Shown: positions 1-9,337 of the stretch, piece by piece
How positions within the stretch are numbered: position 1 is the first letter of the stretch
How the letters are laid out: each line of letters begins with the position of its first letter
Assembly (NCBI RefSeq): GCF_019797765.1
Contig: NZ_CP081862.1
Span: 2,108,001 to 2,172,000, forward strand
Reading direction: 5' to 3'
Source: Cellulomonas sp. C5510
GTDB lineage: Bacteria > Actinomycetota > Actinomycetes > Actinomycetales > Cellulomonadaceae
DNA: 64,000 bases
Position numbers and translations under genes: made by a program
The notes under the pieces: model-generated
Database searches by the model: none
The model's input: the letters and a program-made list of their open reading frames with translations, nothing else
Told to the model about the DNA's origin: nothing

Positions 1-49
1 GCTCGTCGTACGTGGGGACGACGACGAGCACGCGGGCGGCGGCGGTCAC
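1..49 (-). CDS. Ppm1-like polyprenol monophosphomannose synthase, N-terminal fragment
   Basis: Only the first 16 codons are inside the window. They read MTAAARVLVVVPTYDE, which is the opening beta strand and PTY(N/D)E motif of GT2 dolichyl/polyprenol-phosphate mannosyltransferases. The GTG start overlaps the lnt stop in a GTGA junction, so the two genes are translationally coupled. In mycobacteria the synthase and the N-acyltransferase are fused or adjacent, and the mannolipid made by Ppm1 is the donor for extracytoplasmic mannosylation. The family call rests on a very short stretch plus this context. Confidence 0.6.
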   Translation of the reverse strand, partial: MTAAARVLVVVPTYDE

Positions 50-1629
50 GCGGCGCCCTCCGGGCGGTCGGCGCGGCGCACCCGCGCGGCCCCGGCGGCA
101 CCCGCGACCGTCATCGCCACGGCCAGCACGCCGACGAGCAGGCTCGGCCACGCGCCGAGCCGGGTCGCGGGCGTCAGCGACTCGCGCAGCGGCAGGCGCG
201 CGACCAGCTGCTCGGCGGTGAACAGCCCGGTGTCGGCGGCGACCGTCCCGTTGGGGCTGATCACGGCGCTGACGCCGACAGTCGACACCTGCACGGTCGC
301 CCGGCCGCTCTCGACGGCCCGCAGCCGGGACATCGCCAGCTGCTGGGTCGACTCGGCCGAGTACCCGAAGTTCGCGTTGTTGGTCTGCACGACCAGGACC
401 TCCGCCCCCTCCCGCACGCTCTCGCGGACCAGCGGGTCGTAGGCCACCTCGAAGCAGATGACGTCCCCGATGACGACGGTCCGGCCGAGCCGCGCGGACT
501 CCAGGGGCACCACCCCGGGCTCCGTGCCCGCCAGCATGTCGTTGCGGACCAGGTCCACGGCCGAGGAGAACGGCCGAACGAGGTCGCGCAGCGGGATGTA
601 CTCCGCGAAGGGGGCCGGGTGCTGCTTGGAGTACCGCGCCACGGGACCGGTGCCCGGCACCCACAGCAGCGACGTGTTGTAGCGCCCGCCGGACTCCGGG
701 TACTCGATCGTGCCGACCAGCAGCGGCGCGCCGACCTCGCGCGCGGCGCCGTCGATGGCGGCGGCGGCCTCGGCGTCCACCTGCGGGTCGATGTCGGTGC
801 CGTTCTCGGGCCACAGCACCAGGTCGAGGTCGCCCGGCGCGATCTGGTCGAGCAGGGCGTGCGTGCCGGCGACGTGGTTGTCGAGGACCTCGCGCCGGTT
901 GTCGAACGCGTGCAGGCCCGGCTCCGACACGTTGCCCTGCACCGCGCCGACCATGAGCGTGCCGTTCTCCGCCCGGGTGTCCATGGGCACCAGCAGCCCG
1001 CCGCCGACGAGCACCGCGGCCACGGCGAGCCGGCCGAGGGCCGGGAGCAGGGCGAACCGGCGGGCGGCGAGCCAGGCCAGGGCCAGCGCGGCGCCCGCCG
1101 CCACGACGACGGCGGAGACGAGCGGCGCGCCGCCCAGCCGGGCCAGCGCGAGCAGCGGCGAGTCGGCCTGGGAGAACGCCAGCCGTCCCCACGGGAAGCC
1201 GCCGAACGGCCAGAGCGACCGGAGCTCCTCGACGGCCACCCACAGGACCGTGAACACCACGAGCTGCAGCGACGCGCGCCGCCACACGGCCTCCCCGCGC
1301 CGGGCCCACGACCACGCCGCGCCGAACAGCGCGACGAAGCCGGCCTCGGCCAGGGACAGCGCGACCCACGGCACGACGCCGATCGAGACGTCGACCCAGG
1401 TGAGCAGCGGGAGGAAGAACGCCGCGCCCCAGACGAGGCCGAGCAGCGCGTTCCACCGGGCGCTGTCGCGCCGCATCGCGAGCAGCAGCAGGGCCATGCC
1501 GAGCGGGGCGGCCCACCACCAGCCCAGGTCGGGGAACGCCGTCCAGGTCAGCAGCCCCCCGGCGAGCGCCTGGACCGCGCTCCACCAGCGGGAGGGGTCA
1601 CGAGCAGGCACCGCGCCAGGGTACGGCAC
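46..1629 (-). CDS. lnt: Apolipoprotein N-acyltransferase
   Basis: This membrane enzyme transfers a third acyl chain to the N-terminal cysteine of lipoproteins. The product is about 527 residues with the normal architecture: a hydrophobic N-terminal half with several membrane segments (including WWWAAPLGMALLLLAMR), then a C-terminal nitrilase-like domain. The nitrilase triad is visible: Glu in LVLWPENGTDID, Lys in YSKQHPAPFAEYIP and Cys in GDVICFEVAYD. I chose the GTG at 1629; GTG 1611 is an alternative, and the much longer upstream reading frame overlaps the divergent rpiR-type gene. Substrates in this window include the predicted lipoproteins at 4007 and 49452. Confidence 0.93.
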   Translation of the reverse strand: MPYPGAVPARDPSRWWSAVQALAGGLLTWTAFPDLGWWWAAPLGMALLLLAMRRDSARWNALLGLVWGAAFFLPLLTWVDVSIGVVPWVALSLAEAGFVALFGAAWSWARRGEAVWRRASLQLVVFTVLWVAVEELRSLWPFGGFPWGRLAFSQADSPLLALARLGGAPLVSAVVVAAGAALALAWLAARRFALLPALGRLAVAAVLVGGGLLVPMDTRAENGTLMVGAVQGNVSEPGLHAFDNRREVLDNHVAGTHALLDQIAPGDLDLVLWPENGTDIDPQVDAEAAAAIDGAAREVGAPLLVGTIEYPESGGRYNTSLLWVPGTGPVARYSKQHPAPFAEYIPLRDLVRPFSSAVDLVRNDMLAGTEPGVVPLESARLGRTVVIGDVICFEVAYDPLVRESVREGAEVLVVQTNNANFGYSAESTQQLAMSRLRAVESGRATVQVSTVGVSAVISPNGTVAADTGLFTAEQLVARLPLRESLTPATRLGAWPSLLVGVLAVAMTVAGAAGAARVRRADRPEGAA

Positions 1630-1714
1630 ACGTCTGTCACCGGCCGCAGGCTCGCCCTCGGGGCCCTCCCGGCACCCCAGCCGGGAGCCGCTCCCCTCGT
1701 GGTAAGCATGCCCG

Positions 1715-2614
1715 GTGAACACCGCCACGCCCGCCGTCGAGCCGCCCGTGGGTGGCACGGTCGCTCTGATCGCGTCGATCCTGCCGTCGCTGGGGCCCGG
1801 CGAGCGACGCGTGGCCGAGGAGTGCGTCCGGGCGCCGCAGGAGGTGGCCCTGCTGTCCGTGGGCGACCTGGCGGCCCGCACGGCCACGTCCTCGGCGACC
1901 GTCGTGCGGGCGTGCCAGACGCTCGGGTTCAAGGGATTCCAGCACCTGCGCCTGCTGCTGCTGCGCGACGCGGGCGCCGCACACGCCGCGGCTGCCGAGC
2001 ACGCGGCGGGTCCGGCTCCGGCGCACCGGGTCGCGGCCCTGTTCGCCCGGGCGGCCGACGAGCTGCGGGACGCACCCGGGTCGCTGGATCTCGAGGCGTT
2101 CGAGCGGGCTGCCGACGCGATCGCGCACGCACCGAGGGTGCTGGTGGTCGGCAACGGCGGGTCGGCGCCGGCCGCGCAGATGGTCGCGCTGCGCCTGCTG
2201 GTGTCAGGGCGGTCGTGCGAGGCGCCGGTCGACGCGGTGACCCAGCAGCTGACCGGGACGCTGCTGTCCCCCGCCGACGTGTGCCTAGCGGTGAGCGACA
2301 GCGGGATGAACGCCGTGACGCTGCACGCCGTGGACAGCGCCGTGGCCGCGGGAGCGACGGTCGTCGGCGTCACGGGGTACGCGCGGTCACGGCTCGGGCG
2401 CGCCGCGACGCACACCCTGGTGGTCGGGGCGTCGTACGGGTCGTGGGAGACCGGTTCGGTGACCGGGAACCTCGCCCAGATCCTGCTGCTGTCCGCGCTC
2501 CAGATCGCCGTGTCGGAGCGCACCGCCGCATCCGCGGACGCCGGCCGCCGCGCCCGGGACGCCGTCCTCGGTCTGGTCGCGGACGACGACGAGGACGGTC
2601 CGGCGGAGCTCTGA
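1715..2614 (+). CDS. RpiR/MurR-family transcriptional regulator
   Basis: The 299-residue protein has an N-terminal RpiR helix-turn-helix (about residues 15-75, ending in ATSSATVVRACQTLGFKGFQ) and a SIS phosphosugar-binding domain (about 110-250, with VVGNGGSAPAAQ and TVVGVTGYARSRLG). Family members sense phosphorylated sugars or related organophosphates and usually control the adjacent catabolic or uptake genes. It starts with GTG 86 bp from the divergent lnt and lies 167 bp upstream of the transporter ATPase, so it probably regulates that cassette. The usual SxSGxT/S ligand loop reads SDSGMN here, which may mean an altered ligand. Confidence 0.88.
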   Translation: MNTATPAVEPPVGGTVALIASILPSLGPGERRVAEECVRAPQEVALLSVGDLAARTATSSATVVRACQTLGFKGFQHLRLLLLRDAGAAHAAAAEHAAGPAPAHRVAALFARAADELRDAPGSLDLEAFERAADAIAHAPRVLVVGNGGSAPAAQMVALRLLVSGRSCEAPVDAVTQQLTGTLLSPADVCLAVSDSGMNAVTLHAVDSAVAAGATVVGVTGYARSRLGRAATHTLVVGASYGSWETGSVTGNLAQILLLSALQIAVSERTAASADAGRRARDAVLGLVADDDEDGPAEL

Positions 2615-2753
2615 CCGGGTCCCGGCCGGCGGCCGGGTCCGGTGCGGCAGAGTTCCGGAACGGGGGGCCGAGGGTTCTCCTCCCGCACACCCGCCGTTCA
2701 CGGATGAGGCCCATGCTGCGGATGTAACGCCACTCCGCACCAGATGACCGGAG

Positions 2754-2768
2754 TGGAACGCCGTTCCA
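2754..2768 (+). promoter_or_regulatory. Candidate operator TGGAACGCCGTTCCA
   Basis: A 15-bp perfect inverted repeat (TGGAAC, 3-bp spacer, GTTCCA) lies just upstream of the GGAGGA ribosome binding site of the ABC ATPase gene. A related palindrome, GTTCCGGAAC, is at 2652-2661. Both fall in the 167-bp gap after the RpiR-family gene, which makes them plausible binding sites for that regulator. No experimental motif for this protein is known to me, so the assignment is inferred from position and symmetry. Confidence 0.45.
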
Positions 2769-2781
2769 TCCCGGAGGACCG

Positions 2782-3924
2782 ATGAGCGCCATCGAGATCC
2801 GCGGCCTCGCCCGCCGCTTCGGCACCACCGTCGCCGTGAACAGCGTCGACCTCGCGATCGAGGACGGGGACTTCCTCGTCCTGCTCGGGCCCAGCGGCTG
2901 CGGCAAGACGACCCTGCTGCGGATGCTCGCCGGCCTCCTCGAGCCGACCGCCGGCCAGGTGCTGGTGGACGGCCGTGACGTGACCCACGAGCCGTCCAAG
3001 CGACGCGACCTCGCCATGGTGTTCCAGAGCTACGCGCTCTACCCGCACCTGTCCGTCGCGAAGAACCTCGCCTTCCCGCTGAAGGTGCGTCGGGTCCCGG
3101 CACCCGAGATCGCGACCCGGATCGCGGAGGTCGCGAGGAGCCTGGAGATCGACCACCTGCTGCGGCGCAAGCCCCGCCAGCTGTCCGGCGGCCAGCGGCA
3201 GCGCGTGGCGGTCGGCCGCGCCCTGGTCCGTGCTCCCCGTGCGTTCCTCATGGACGAGCCGCTGTCGAACCTCGACGCCAAGCTCCGGACCGCCACACGG
3301 CAAGAGCTGACCGACCTGCACCGACGCCTCGGCGCCACGTTCGTCTACGTGACGCACGACCAGGTCGAGGCCATGACGATGGCGACGCGGATCGCCGTCC
3401 TGAACGACGGTGACCTCGAGCAGCTGGGGACGCCCGCCGAGGTGTACGACCGGCCCGCGTCGGTGTTCGTCGCCGGGTTCCTCGGCAGCCCGGCGATGAA
3501 CCTCGTGGACGCCTCGCTCACGTCGCACGGCGGCTCCGTCCACGTGTCGGCACCCGACGTCGCCGGGCTGCTCTGGCCCGGGGAGACGCCGCCACTCGAC
3601 GCGGTGCTCGGCGTCCGGCCCGACCACCTGAGGTTCGTCGACCCGACGGGGCCCGCGGGTGCAGACCCGGGCGTCGCGGTCGACGGGGTCGTGGACACCG
3701 TCGAGAACCTCGGCAGCGAGCAGGTCGTCTACGTCCGCAGCGGCAGCGGGCGCCTGGCGGTCCGAGCGTCCCGCGAGGTGGCCGTCCGGGTCGGCGACCG
3801 CGCCCGGCTCCGGGCCGCCGTCGCGCACACCCACCTGTTCGACAGGTCGACCGGCCGGCGCCTCGAGTGGGTGCCCAGCCCGGAGAGCACGCCCGTGGGC
3901 GACCCCGCCCTCGCGGTCGCCTGA
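2782..3924 (+). CDS. ABC transporter ATP-binding protein, UgpC/MsmK type
   Basis: This 380-residue ATPase energises the importer encoded downstream. Walker A is GPSGCGKTT at 36-44, the Q-loop is Q82, the signature is LSGGQ at 134-138, and Walker B ends in D158-E159; the H-loop is in YVTHDQVEAM. A C-terminal TOBE/MOP-like extension of about 140 residues is typical of the CUT1 carbohydrate/glycerol-phosphate group (UgpC, MsmK, MalK). The ATG start follows GGAGGA with good spacing. Unlike many actinobacteria that share one MsiK ATPase, this importer has its own, as the first gene of the operon. Confidence 0.93.
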   Translation: MSAIEIRGLARRFGTTVAVNSVDLAIEDGDFLVLLGPSGCGKTTLLRMLAGLLEPTAGQVLVDGRDVTHEPSKRRDLAMVFQSYALYPHLSVAKNLAFPLKVRRVPAPEIATRIAEVARSLEIDHLLRRKPRQLSGGQRQRVAVGRALVRAPRAFLMDEPLSNLDAKLRTATRQELTDLHRRLGATFVYVTHDQVEAMTMATRIAVLNDGDLEQLGTPAEVYDRPASVFVAGFLGSPAMNLVDASLTSHGGSVHVSAPDVAGLLWPGETPPLDAVLGVRPDHLRFVDPTGPAGADPGVAVDGVVDTVENLGSEQVVYVRSGSGRLAVRASREVAVRVGDRARLRAAVAHTHLFDRSTGRRLEWVPSPESTPVGDPALAVA

Positions 3925-4006
3925 CACGGCCCCGCGCCGGCACCAGCACCCCACCCGCACCGCCACCCCACCCATCCCGCACCGCCCCCGAACGCAGGAG
4001 ACCCCC

Positions 4007-5371
4007 ATGCACACCCCTGCCCGTACGCGCACGCTGGCCGTGGCCGGCGTCACGGCGCTCGCGCTGACCGGCTGCACGACCGCCGGCACCACGACCGCCG
4101 CGAGCACCTCCGACGTGATCCCCGCGCTCGACCCGGACCAGCAGGTCGAGATCGTCTTCGAGAGCTACAACCTGCTCCAGGCCGGGGCCTGGACGGACAC
4201 GATCGAAGGCCTCGTCGACGACTTCGAGGCCGAGCACCCGAACATCACCGTCACGACCCAGCCGACCCAGACGACCGGGACCGCCGGAACCAACACGGTC
4301 GGGTCCGTGCAGACGCAGATGCTCGCGGGCAACCCGCCGGACGTCGCCCAGCTCACCTTCGACGCCCTCGACTTCGCCGTCACGGAGCTCGGAGCGCAGC
4401 CGGTCGAGCGGCTGGTCGGCTCCGACGCGGTCGACGAGGCGCTCGGCGGCGAGCACCCGATGCACGAGCGGGCCGCCGTCCTGGGTGACTGGGACGGCGA
4501 GCTCTATGGCATGCCGTACGTGTTCTCGACGCCGGTGCTGTTCTACAACGCCTCGGCGCTGGAGGCCGCCGGTCTCCCCGCCGACGTGGACCTCTCGACC
4601 TGGGACGCCGTCGAGGAGGCCGCCGCAGCCGTCACCGCGCAGACCGGCACGCCGTCGCTGTCGATCTCGTGCGCGGTGAAGGGCGGCTCGTGGTGCATGC
4701 AGGGCATGATCCGGTCCGCCGGCGGCCGGGTGCTCAGCGAGGACCGCACCACGATCGAGTTCGGCGAGGACGGAGCGGTCGCGGCCGTGCAGGAGCTGCG
4801 CGACCTGTTCGACGCCGGCGTGCTGGCCAACGAGGACACGACCGCCCAGTACGAGTCGTTCGCGCGCGGGGAGACCGTGCTCCAGCTCAACACCTCGGCC
4901 CTGCAGTCGACGTACATGGCGGCCGCGGACGCCGGCGGCTGGACGCTGGCGAGCGCGGGGATGCCGGCCCTCGGCGACCAGCAGGTCGTCCCCACGAACT
5001 CCGGCTCGGCCCTGTTCATGTTCAGCGAGGACCCGGCCGAGCAGCGCGCGTCGTGGGAGTTCATGACCTTCATGACGAGCGATCACGCCTACGAGAAGAT
5101 CGCGACAGGCATCGGCTACCTCCCGCTGCGCACGTCGCTCACCGACGAGGGCGGGGCCCTGCACGAGTGGACCCGGTCCAACCCGCTCGTGCAGCCCAAC
5201 CTCGACCAGCTCGACGACCTGGAGCCGTGGGTCTCCTACCCGGGCGACTCCTACGTCCAGGTCGACGATCTGCTGGCGGCCGCGATCGAGGACTCGGTGT
5301 TCTACGGCGAGGACCCGGCCGCCACGATGGCCGAGGCCCAGGAACGGGCGCAGGAGCTGATCACCGAGTGA
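4007..5371 (+). CDS. Extracellular solute-binding lipoprotein, UgpB-like
   Basis: The 454-residue protein is the substrate receptor of the ABC importer. It has a lipoprotein signal peptide with lipobox ALTGC and lipidated Cys23. The mature part follows the family 1 solute-binding layout: NPPDVAQ at the hinge, a [14 protein letters not shown] stretch like UgpB proteins, and [12 protein letters not shown] near the C-terminus. The ATG start follows GCAGGAG at 3993-3999. Its stop overlaps the phosphatase start (GTGA at 5368-5371), so receptor and enzyme are coupled. A glycerol-phosphate or glycerophosphodiester substrate is inferred from similarity and neighbours; a sugar is possible. Confidence 0.9.
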   Translation: MHTPARTRTLAVAGVTALALTGCTTAGTTTAASTSDVIPALDPDQQVEIVFESYNLLQAGAWTDTIEGLVDDFEAEHPNITVTTQPTQTTGTAGTNTVGSVQTQMLAGNPPDVAQLTFDALDFAVTELGAQPVERLVGSDAVDEALGGEHPMHERAAVLGDWDGELYGMPYVFSTPVLFYNASALEAAGLPADVDLSTWDAVEEAAAAVTAQTGTPSLSISCAVKGGSWCMQGMIRSAGGRVLSEDRTTIEFGEDGAVAAVQELRDLFDAGVLANEDTTAQYESFARGETVLQLNTSALQSTYMAAADAGGWTLASAGMPALGDQQVVPTNSGSALFMFSEDPAEQRASWEFMTFMTSDHAYEKIATGIGYLPLRTSLTDEGGALHEWTRSNPLVQPNLDQLDDLEPWVSYPGDSYVQVDDLLAAAIEDSVFYGEDPAATMAEAQERAQELITE

Positions 5372-6210
5372 GCGCCACCGGCTCCCTGCCCGGCACGGAC
5401 CGGCTGATCGCCCTCGAGGGCACGTACAACCTCCGCGACACGGGCGGGTACCCGGTGCTCGACGCGGCGGGCGCCGTCGTCGGCCGCACCCGGTGGGGCG
5501 TGCTGCTCCGCTCGGACGCCCTGCACCGGCTGTCCGAGGGCGATCTCGCGGACCTCGCCCGTCGCGGCGTCCGGCTGGTCGTCGACCTGCGGGACGAGCG
5601 CGAGCTGCTCGCGGCGCCGAACCGGCTCGACGGCCTCGACGTGCAGGTGGCGCACCTCCCCGTGCTCGGGGAGGCCTCCCCCGCGACGCTGGTCACCGGA
5701 CGGATCGACCTGGCCACGCTGTACGACGCGATGGTGGACCAGCGCGGGGAGGCCCTGGCCCGCGCGGTCGCCGTCCTGGCCCGGGCGGGCGACGGCGCCT
5801 CGATCGTGCACTGCACGGCCGGCAAGGACCGCACGGGTCTGGTCGTCGCGCTCGCCCTGCGGGCGGTCGGCGTCCCGGTGGAGGCCGTCGCCGCCGACTA
5901 CGGCCGCAGCGCGGAGCACCTGGCCGGCGACTGGGCCCGGGAGGCGCTCGCGGCCGCGTCGTCGCTCGGCCCCGGCGACGAGCTGCCGCCCGGCGTCGTC
6001 GAGATCGTCACGGCGAGCCCGGAGCCGGTGCTGACCGCCCTGCTCGCGCGGGTCGAGGCGGAGCACGGCTCCGCGGCGGCCTATCTCGTGGCCCACGGGC
6101 TCACGGACGACGACCTGGCGGCGCTGCGCGCCCGGCTGGTCGAGCCGGCCGAGCAGGCCGTCGATGCATCCCCCGGCACCATCCCGACCCTCGTGGAGGA
6201 CCCCCGATGA
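5368..6210 (+). CDS. PtpB-like tyrosine/organophosphate phosphatase
   Basis: The 280-residue protein belongs to the PtpB-type phosphatase family. It has the N-terminal NLRDTGGY motif (21-28) and the CX5R loop [10 protein letters not shown] with Cys149 and Arg155. The loop lysine (K153) is shared with M. tuberculosis PtpB, which acts on phosphotyrosine, phosphoserine/threonine and phosphoinositides. No signal peptide is visible, so it should be cytoplasmic. It lies between the binding protein and a phosphodiesterase and overlaps both by 4 nt, so a role on the imported compound is more likely than general protein dephosphorylation. Confidence 0.88.
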   Translation: MSATGSLPGTDRLIALEGTYNLRDTGGYPVLDAAGAVVGRTRWGVLLRSDALHRLSEGDLADLARRGVRLVVDLRDERELLAAPNRLDGLDVQVAHLPVLGEASPATLVTGRIDLATLYDAMVDQRGEALARAVAVLARAGDGASIVHCTAGKDRTGLVVALALRAVGVPVEAVAADYGRSAEHLAGDWAREALAAASSLGPGDELPPGVVEIVTASPEPVLTALLARVEAEHGSAAAYLVAHGLTDDDLAALRARLVEPAEQAVDASPGTIPTLVEDPR

Positions 6211-7106
6211 GCGCGCTGCACAGCCAGCACGGCCTGCCCGACCACACGATCCTGCACATCAGCGACACCCACTTCGTCGCCGACGGCGCGACGCTCCACG
6301 AGGTCGTCGACCCCGACGCGAACCTCGCCCTGCTGCTCGAGGGACTGGCGAGGTCGGGCGCGCGTCCTGACGCGATCGTCTTCACCGGCGACCTCGCCGA
6401 CACGGGCCGCCCGGACGCCTACGCCCGGCTCCGGGCCATGGTGGAGCCGGCCGCGGCCGCCGTGGGCGCCGAGGTCATCTGGGTGATGGGCAACCACGAC
6501 GAGCGCGGCGCGTTCCGGAACGGGCTGCTCGACCAGGACGGCACCGCACCCGTCGACCGGGTGCACGACGTCGCGGGCCTGAGGGTCGTCGTCCTCGACT
6601 CCACGGTCCCGGGGCAGCACTACGGCGAGATCGACGAGGCCCAGCTCGCCTGGCTGCGGGACGTGCTCGCGACCCCGGCGCCGCACGGCACGCTGCTCGC
6701 GCTGCACCACCCGCCGGTGCCGAGCCCGCTCGGGCTGATCGCGTTGGTCGAGCTCCGTGACCAGGAGCGGCTCGCCGAGGTGGTCCGCGGCACGGACGTG
6801 CGCGGCGTCCTGGGCGGCCACCTGCACTACTCGACCACCTCGACGTTCGCCGGGGTGCCGGTGTCCGTCGCGTCCGCCACCTGCTACACGCAGGACCTGC
6901 AGGTGCGGTACCCCGCCGCCCGCGGCCAGGACGGCGGGCAGGCGTACAACCTGGTGCACGTCTACGGCGACCGCGTGGTGCACTCGGTGGTGCCGATCGG
7001 CCGGTTCCCGACCGTCTACGAGATGTCGGCCGAGCAGCTCGCCGCGTTCCTGGCGATGTCCGAGGAGCAGCAGCTCGCTGCCGTCGCCGCGTCGGTGGAG
7101 GGCTGA
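6207..7106 (+). CDS. Class III cyclic-nucleotide/glycerophosphodiester phosphodiesterase (CpdA/GpdQ-like)
   Basis: The 299-residue calcineurin-type metallophosphoesterase has all dimetal motifs: D20-x-H22 (ISDTHF), GDLADTG with D62, GNHDE (95-99), a HHPP histidine and GGHLHYS near residue 210. This family includes CpdA/Rv0805 cyclic-nucleotide phosphodiesterases and the glycerophosphodiesterase GpdQ. The ATG overlaps the phosphatase stop (ATGA). The setting inside a UgpB-like import operon favours a GpdQ-like role, releasing a phosphomonoester for the upstream phosphatase, but cAMP hydrolysis cannot be excluded from sequence. Confidence 0.88.
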   Translation: MSALHSQHGLPDHTILHISDTHFVADGATLHEVVDPDANLALLLEGLARSGARPDAIVFTGDLADTGRPDAYARLRAMVEPAAAAVGAEVIWVMGNHDERGAFRNGLLDQDGTAPVDRVHDVAGLRVVVLDSTVPGQHYGEIDEAQLAWLRDVLATPAPHGTLLALHHPPVPSPLGLIALVELRDQERLAEVVRGTDVRGVLGGHLHYSTTSTFAGVPVSVASATCYTQDLQVRYPAARGQDGGQAYNLVHVYGDRVVHSVVPIGRFPTVYEMSAEQLAAFLAMSEEQQLAAVAASVEG

Positions 7107-7112
7107 CGCGCC

Positions 7113-8090
7113 GTGTTCCTCGTCCTCGACCCCCCGGCCTCCGCCGGGTCGGCTGCTCCGGCGGAGGAGGCGACGGGACCCGTCACCGCCGTCTCCTCCG
7201 CCGGTCGGCGGTCCGCACGCCGGCTCGTGCCGTACCTGTACCTGCTGCCGGCCGTCGCGCTGCTGGTGGTGTGGGTCTACAAGCCGCTCGTCGAGACGTT
7301 CCGGCTGTCGGTGTACGACTGGAATCTGGTCCCGACGTCGCCGATGACGTTCGTCGGCGGGCAGAACTACGCCGACGTGCTCGCGCTGCCCGAGCTGCAC
7401 GCCGCGCTGCGCAACACACTGCTCTGCACCGGAGCCTTCCTGGTGTTCTCGGTGGTGCTGCCGCTCGTGATCGCGCTCGTCGCGCGCCGGGTCACCGGAC
7501 GGGCCCGGACCGTCTACCAGGCGCTGATCTTCGTCCCGTTCCTCATCACCCCGGTCGCCACGAGCGCCGTGTGGCGGTGGCTCCTCGCCGAGGAGGGCGG
7601 CGCGATCACCGAGGCGCTGCGCTCGGCCGGCATCGAGATCGGCAACGTCTTCCGCGACCCGTCGACGGTCATCTGGGCGGTCATCGTGATCGTCGGCTGG
7701 CAGATGCTCGGGTTCGGCGTGCTGGTGGTGTCCGCCGGCCTCGCGGGCATCAACCCGGACTACGCCTCGGCGGCGTCGGTGGACGGGGCCGGGCCGAGCA
7801 CGATCACGTGGCGGATCACGCTGCCGCTACTCTCCCCGACGCTCGTGTTCCTGGCGCTCATGACGATCCTGCTGTCGGCCCAGTGGACCTACCCGGTCAT
7901 CGACATCCTCACCCAGGGCGGGCCCGGGACCGCGTCGACGACCATCTACTACCTGCTCTACCAGTTCGGGTTCCGGAACTTCGACGCCGGGTTGTCGGCC
8001 GCAGCCGGGACGGTCTTCTTCGTCGGCTTCGCGGTCGTCGCGGCCGTGTTCGTCGAGCTGTCCGAGCGCCTGAGCTTCTACGACAGCTGA
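7113..8090 (+). CDS. ABC transporter permease, UgpA/MalF type
   Basis: The 325-residue inner-membrane subunit has about six hydrophobic helices. Its cytoplasmic EAA-type loop reads YASAASVDGAGPSTITWRIT followed by LPLLSP, the site that docks the ATPase. The N-terminal 30 residues are Ala/Pro/Ser-rich and cytoplasmic. The GTG start is 6 nt after the phosphodiesterase stop, and an AGGAGG ribosome binding site for the next permease follows directly after its own stop. It pairs with the permease at 8105 in a UgpA/UgpE-like heterodimer. Confidence 0.92.
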   Translation: MFLVLDPPASAGSAAPAEEATGPVTAVSSAGRRSARRLVPYLYLLPAVALLVVWVYKPLVETFRLSVYDWNLVPTSPMTFVGGQNYADVLALPELHAALRNTLLCTGAFLVFSVVLPLVIALVARRVTGRARTVYQALIFVPFLITPVATSAVWRWLLAEEGGAITEALRSAGIEIGNVFRDPSTVIWAVIVIVGWQMLGFGVLVVSAGLAGINPDYASAASVDGAGPSTITWRITLPLLSPTLVFLALMTILLSAQWTYPVIDILTQGGPGTASTTIYYLLYQFGFRNFDAGLSAAAGTVFFVGFAVVAAVFVELSERLSFYDS

Positions 8091-8104
8091 AGGAGGAGAC
8101 CGTC

Positions 8105-8995
8105 ATGGCCTTCGTCGTCCTGCCCGCGCCCACGGTGCGCGTGCCCGCCGCACCCCCGTCCGCCGTGTCCGAGCGGCCCCGCGGGCTCGCCCGGCTCGCG
8201 GGGCTGTCCGGCGCGCATCTGCTGCTCGTCGTGCTCGCGCTGGTCAGCGTGCTCCCGGTCTACTGGATGTTCGCCACCGCGCTGCGCGACCCGGAGGACG
8301 CACTGTCCCAGAACCCGGTGGTCTGGCCCGTGAGCCTGGACAACCTCCGGTACGTCTGGGAGGCCATCCCGCTCGGGTCGATGCTGCTCCACACGTTCGG
8401 CATGGCGCTCGTGCTGTCCGTCGCGCAGCTGCTGGTCGCGATCCTCGCGGCCTACGGGTTCGCCCGGTGGTCGTTCCCGGGACGCAAGCTCCTCTTCCTG
8501 CTCTTCGTGGGGTCCTGGCTGGTGCCGTTCCAGGTCACGATGATCCCGAACTACCTGCTGGTGTCACGCCTCGGCCTGCTGGACACCGTGGCCGGCGTGG
8601 TGGTGCCGAACCTGTGCTCGGCGTTCGCCGTGCTGCTGATGCGGCAGCACATGCAGGCGTTCCCGACCGACCTGCTCGACGCCGCCCAGATGGACGGTCG
8701 GTCGTCCTGGGGCACGCTGTGGCGGGTCGTGGTGCCGAACATGCAGCCCGCACTGGCCGCGCTGGCGATCATGCTGTTCATCTCGGCGTGGAACGAGTAC
8801 CTCTGGCCGTCGCTCGTGCTGCGGTCCACGGACCAGCTGGTCCAGGTCGGCATCCGGTCGTTCCTGGGTGCGGAGGGCAACAACTGGGGCGCCGTCATGG
8901 CGGCGTCGGGCCTGGCGTGCGTCCCGATCCTGCTGATCTACCTGTTCCTGCAGCGGTACGTCGTCGACGCGTTCGTCCGCTCGGGGCTGAGGTAG
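8105..8995 (+). CDS. ABC transporter permease, UgpE/MalG type
   Basis: The 296-residue second permease has six predicted membrane helices and the EAA loop LLDAAQMDGRSSWGTLWRVV followed by VPNMQP. It starts at ATG 8105, 9 nt after AGGAGG at 8091-8096. It is the last gene of the cassette and is followed by a GC-rich terminator hairpin at 9052. The cassette has one binding protein, two permeases and its own ATPase, so the importer is complete. Confidence 0.92.
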   Translation: MAFVVLPAPTVRVPAAPPSAVSERPRGLARLAGLSGAHLLLVVLALVSVLPVYWMFATALRDPEDALSQNPVVWPVSLDNLRYVWEAIPLGSMLLHTFGMALVLSVAQLLVAILAAYGFARWSFPGRKLLFLLFVGSWLVPFQVTMIPNYLLVSRLGLLDTVAGVVVPNLCSAFAVLLMRQHMQAFPTDLLDAAQMDGRSSWGTLWRVVVPNMQPALAALAIMLFISAWNEYLWPSLVLRSTDQLVQVGIRSFLGAEGNNWGAVMAASGLACVPILLIYLFLQRYVVDAFVRSGLR

Positions 8996-9051
8996 CGCCG
9001 CGCACGGAGGCGGGCTGACGCGCCCTGCGCGCGGCGGGACCGACGCGCGCG

Positions 9052-9077
9052 ACGCGGGCCGACCGGCCGGCCCGCGT
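9052..9077 (+). terminator. Terminator hairpin after the ABC cassette
   Basis: A perfect 10-bp stem (ACGCGGGCCG paired with CGGCCCGCGT) closes a 6-nt loop 56 nt after the last permease gene. A short pyrimidine stretch (TCCTTCGT) follows, with no long U tract, as is common in high-GC actinobacteria. Confidence 0.6.
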
Positions 9078-9337
9078 GTCCTTCGTACCGCACGACACCG
9101 CTCAGCGGTGCGGCGTTCTCTGATGAACACGCGGGCCCGGCCGGAGCCCGACGTGGCCCGGTCCCCGCCCCCTCCGGAGCGCCCCCGTGGGGGGCGCCGC
9201 CGTTCGGACCACTGCCGAGAACCTACCGAACCGTCCCGCCGTGTCAAGGGCGCCGGCGGGCTGGTCAGGGACGTCCGGGCACGTCACCAGCACCGGAGCC
9301 CGCTGCCCGGATTGTCCGGATCGCGAGGTCGACCCGG

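Noticed and set aside
619..2727. 702-residue plus-strand ORF covering lnt and the regulator gene
   Set aside because: Arg/Gly/Pro-rich translation typical of antisense frames in GC-rich DNA. Its first part is antisense to lnt and its second part is out of frame with the RpiR gene; both real genes carry clear motifs.
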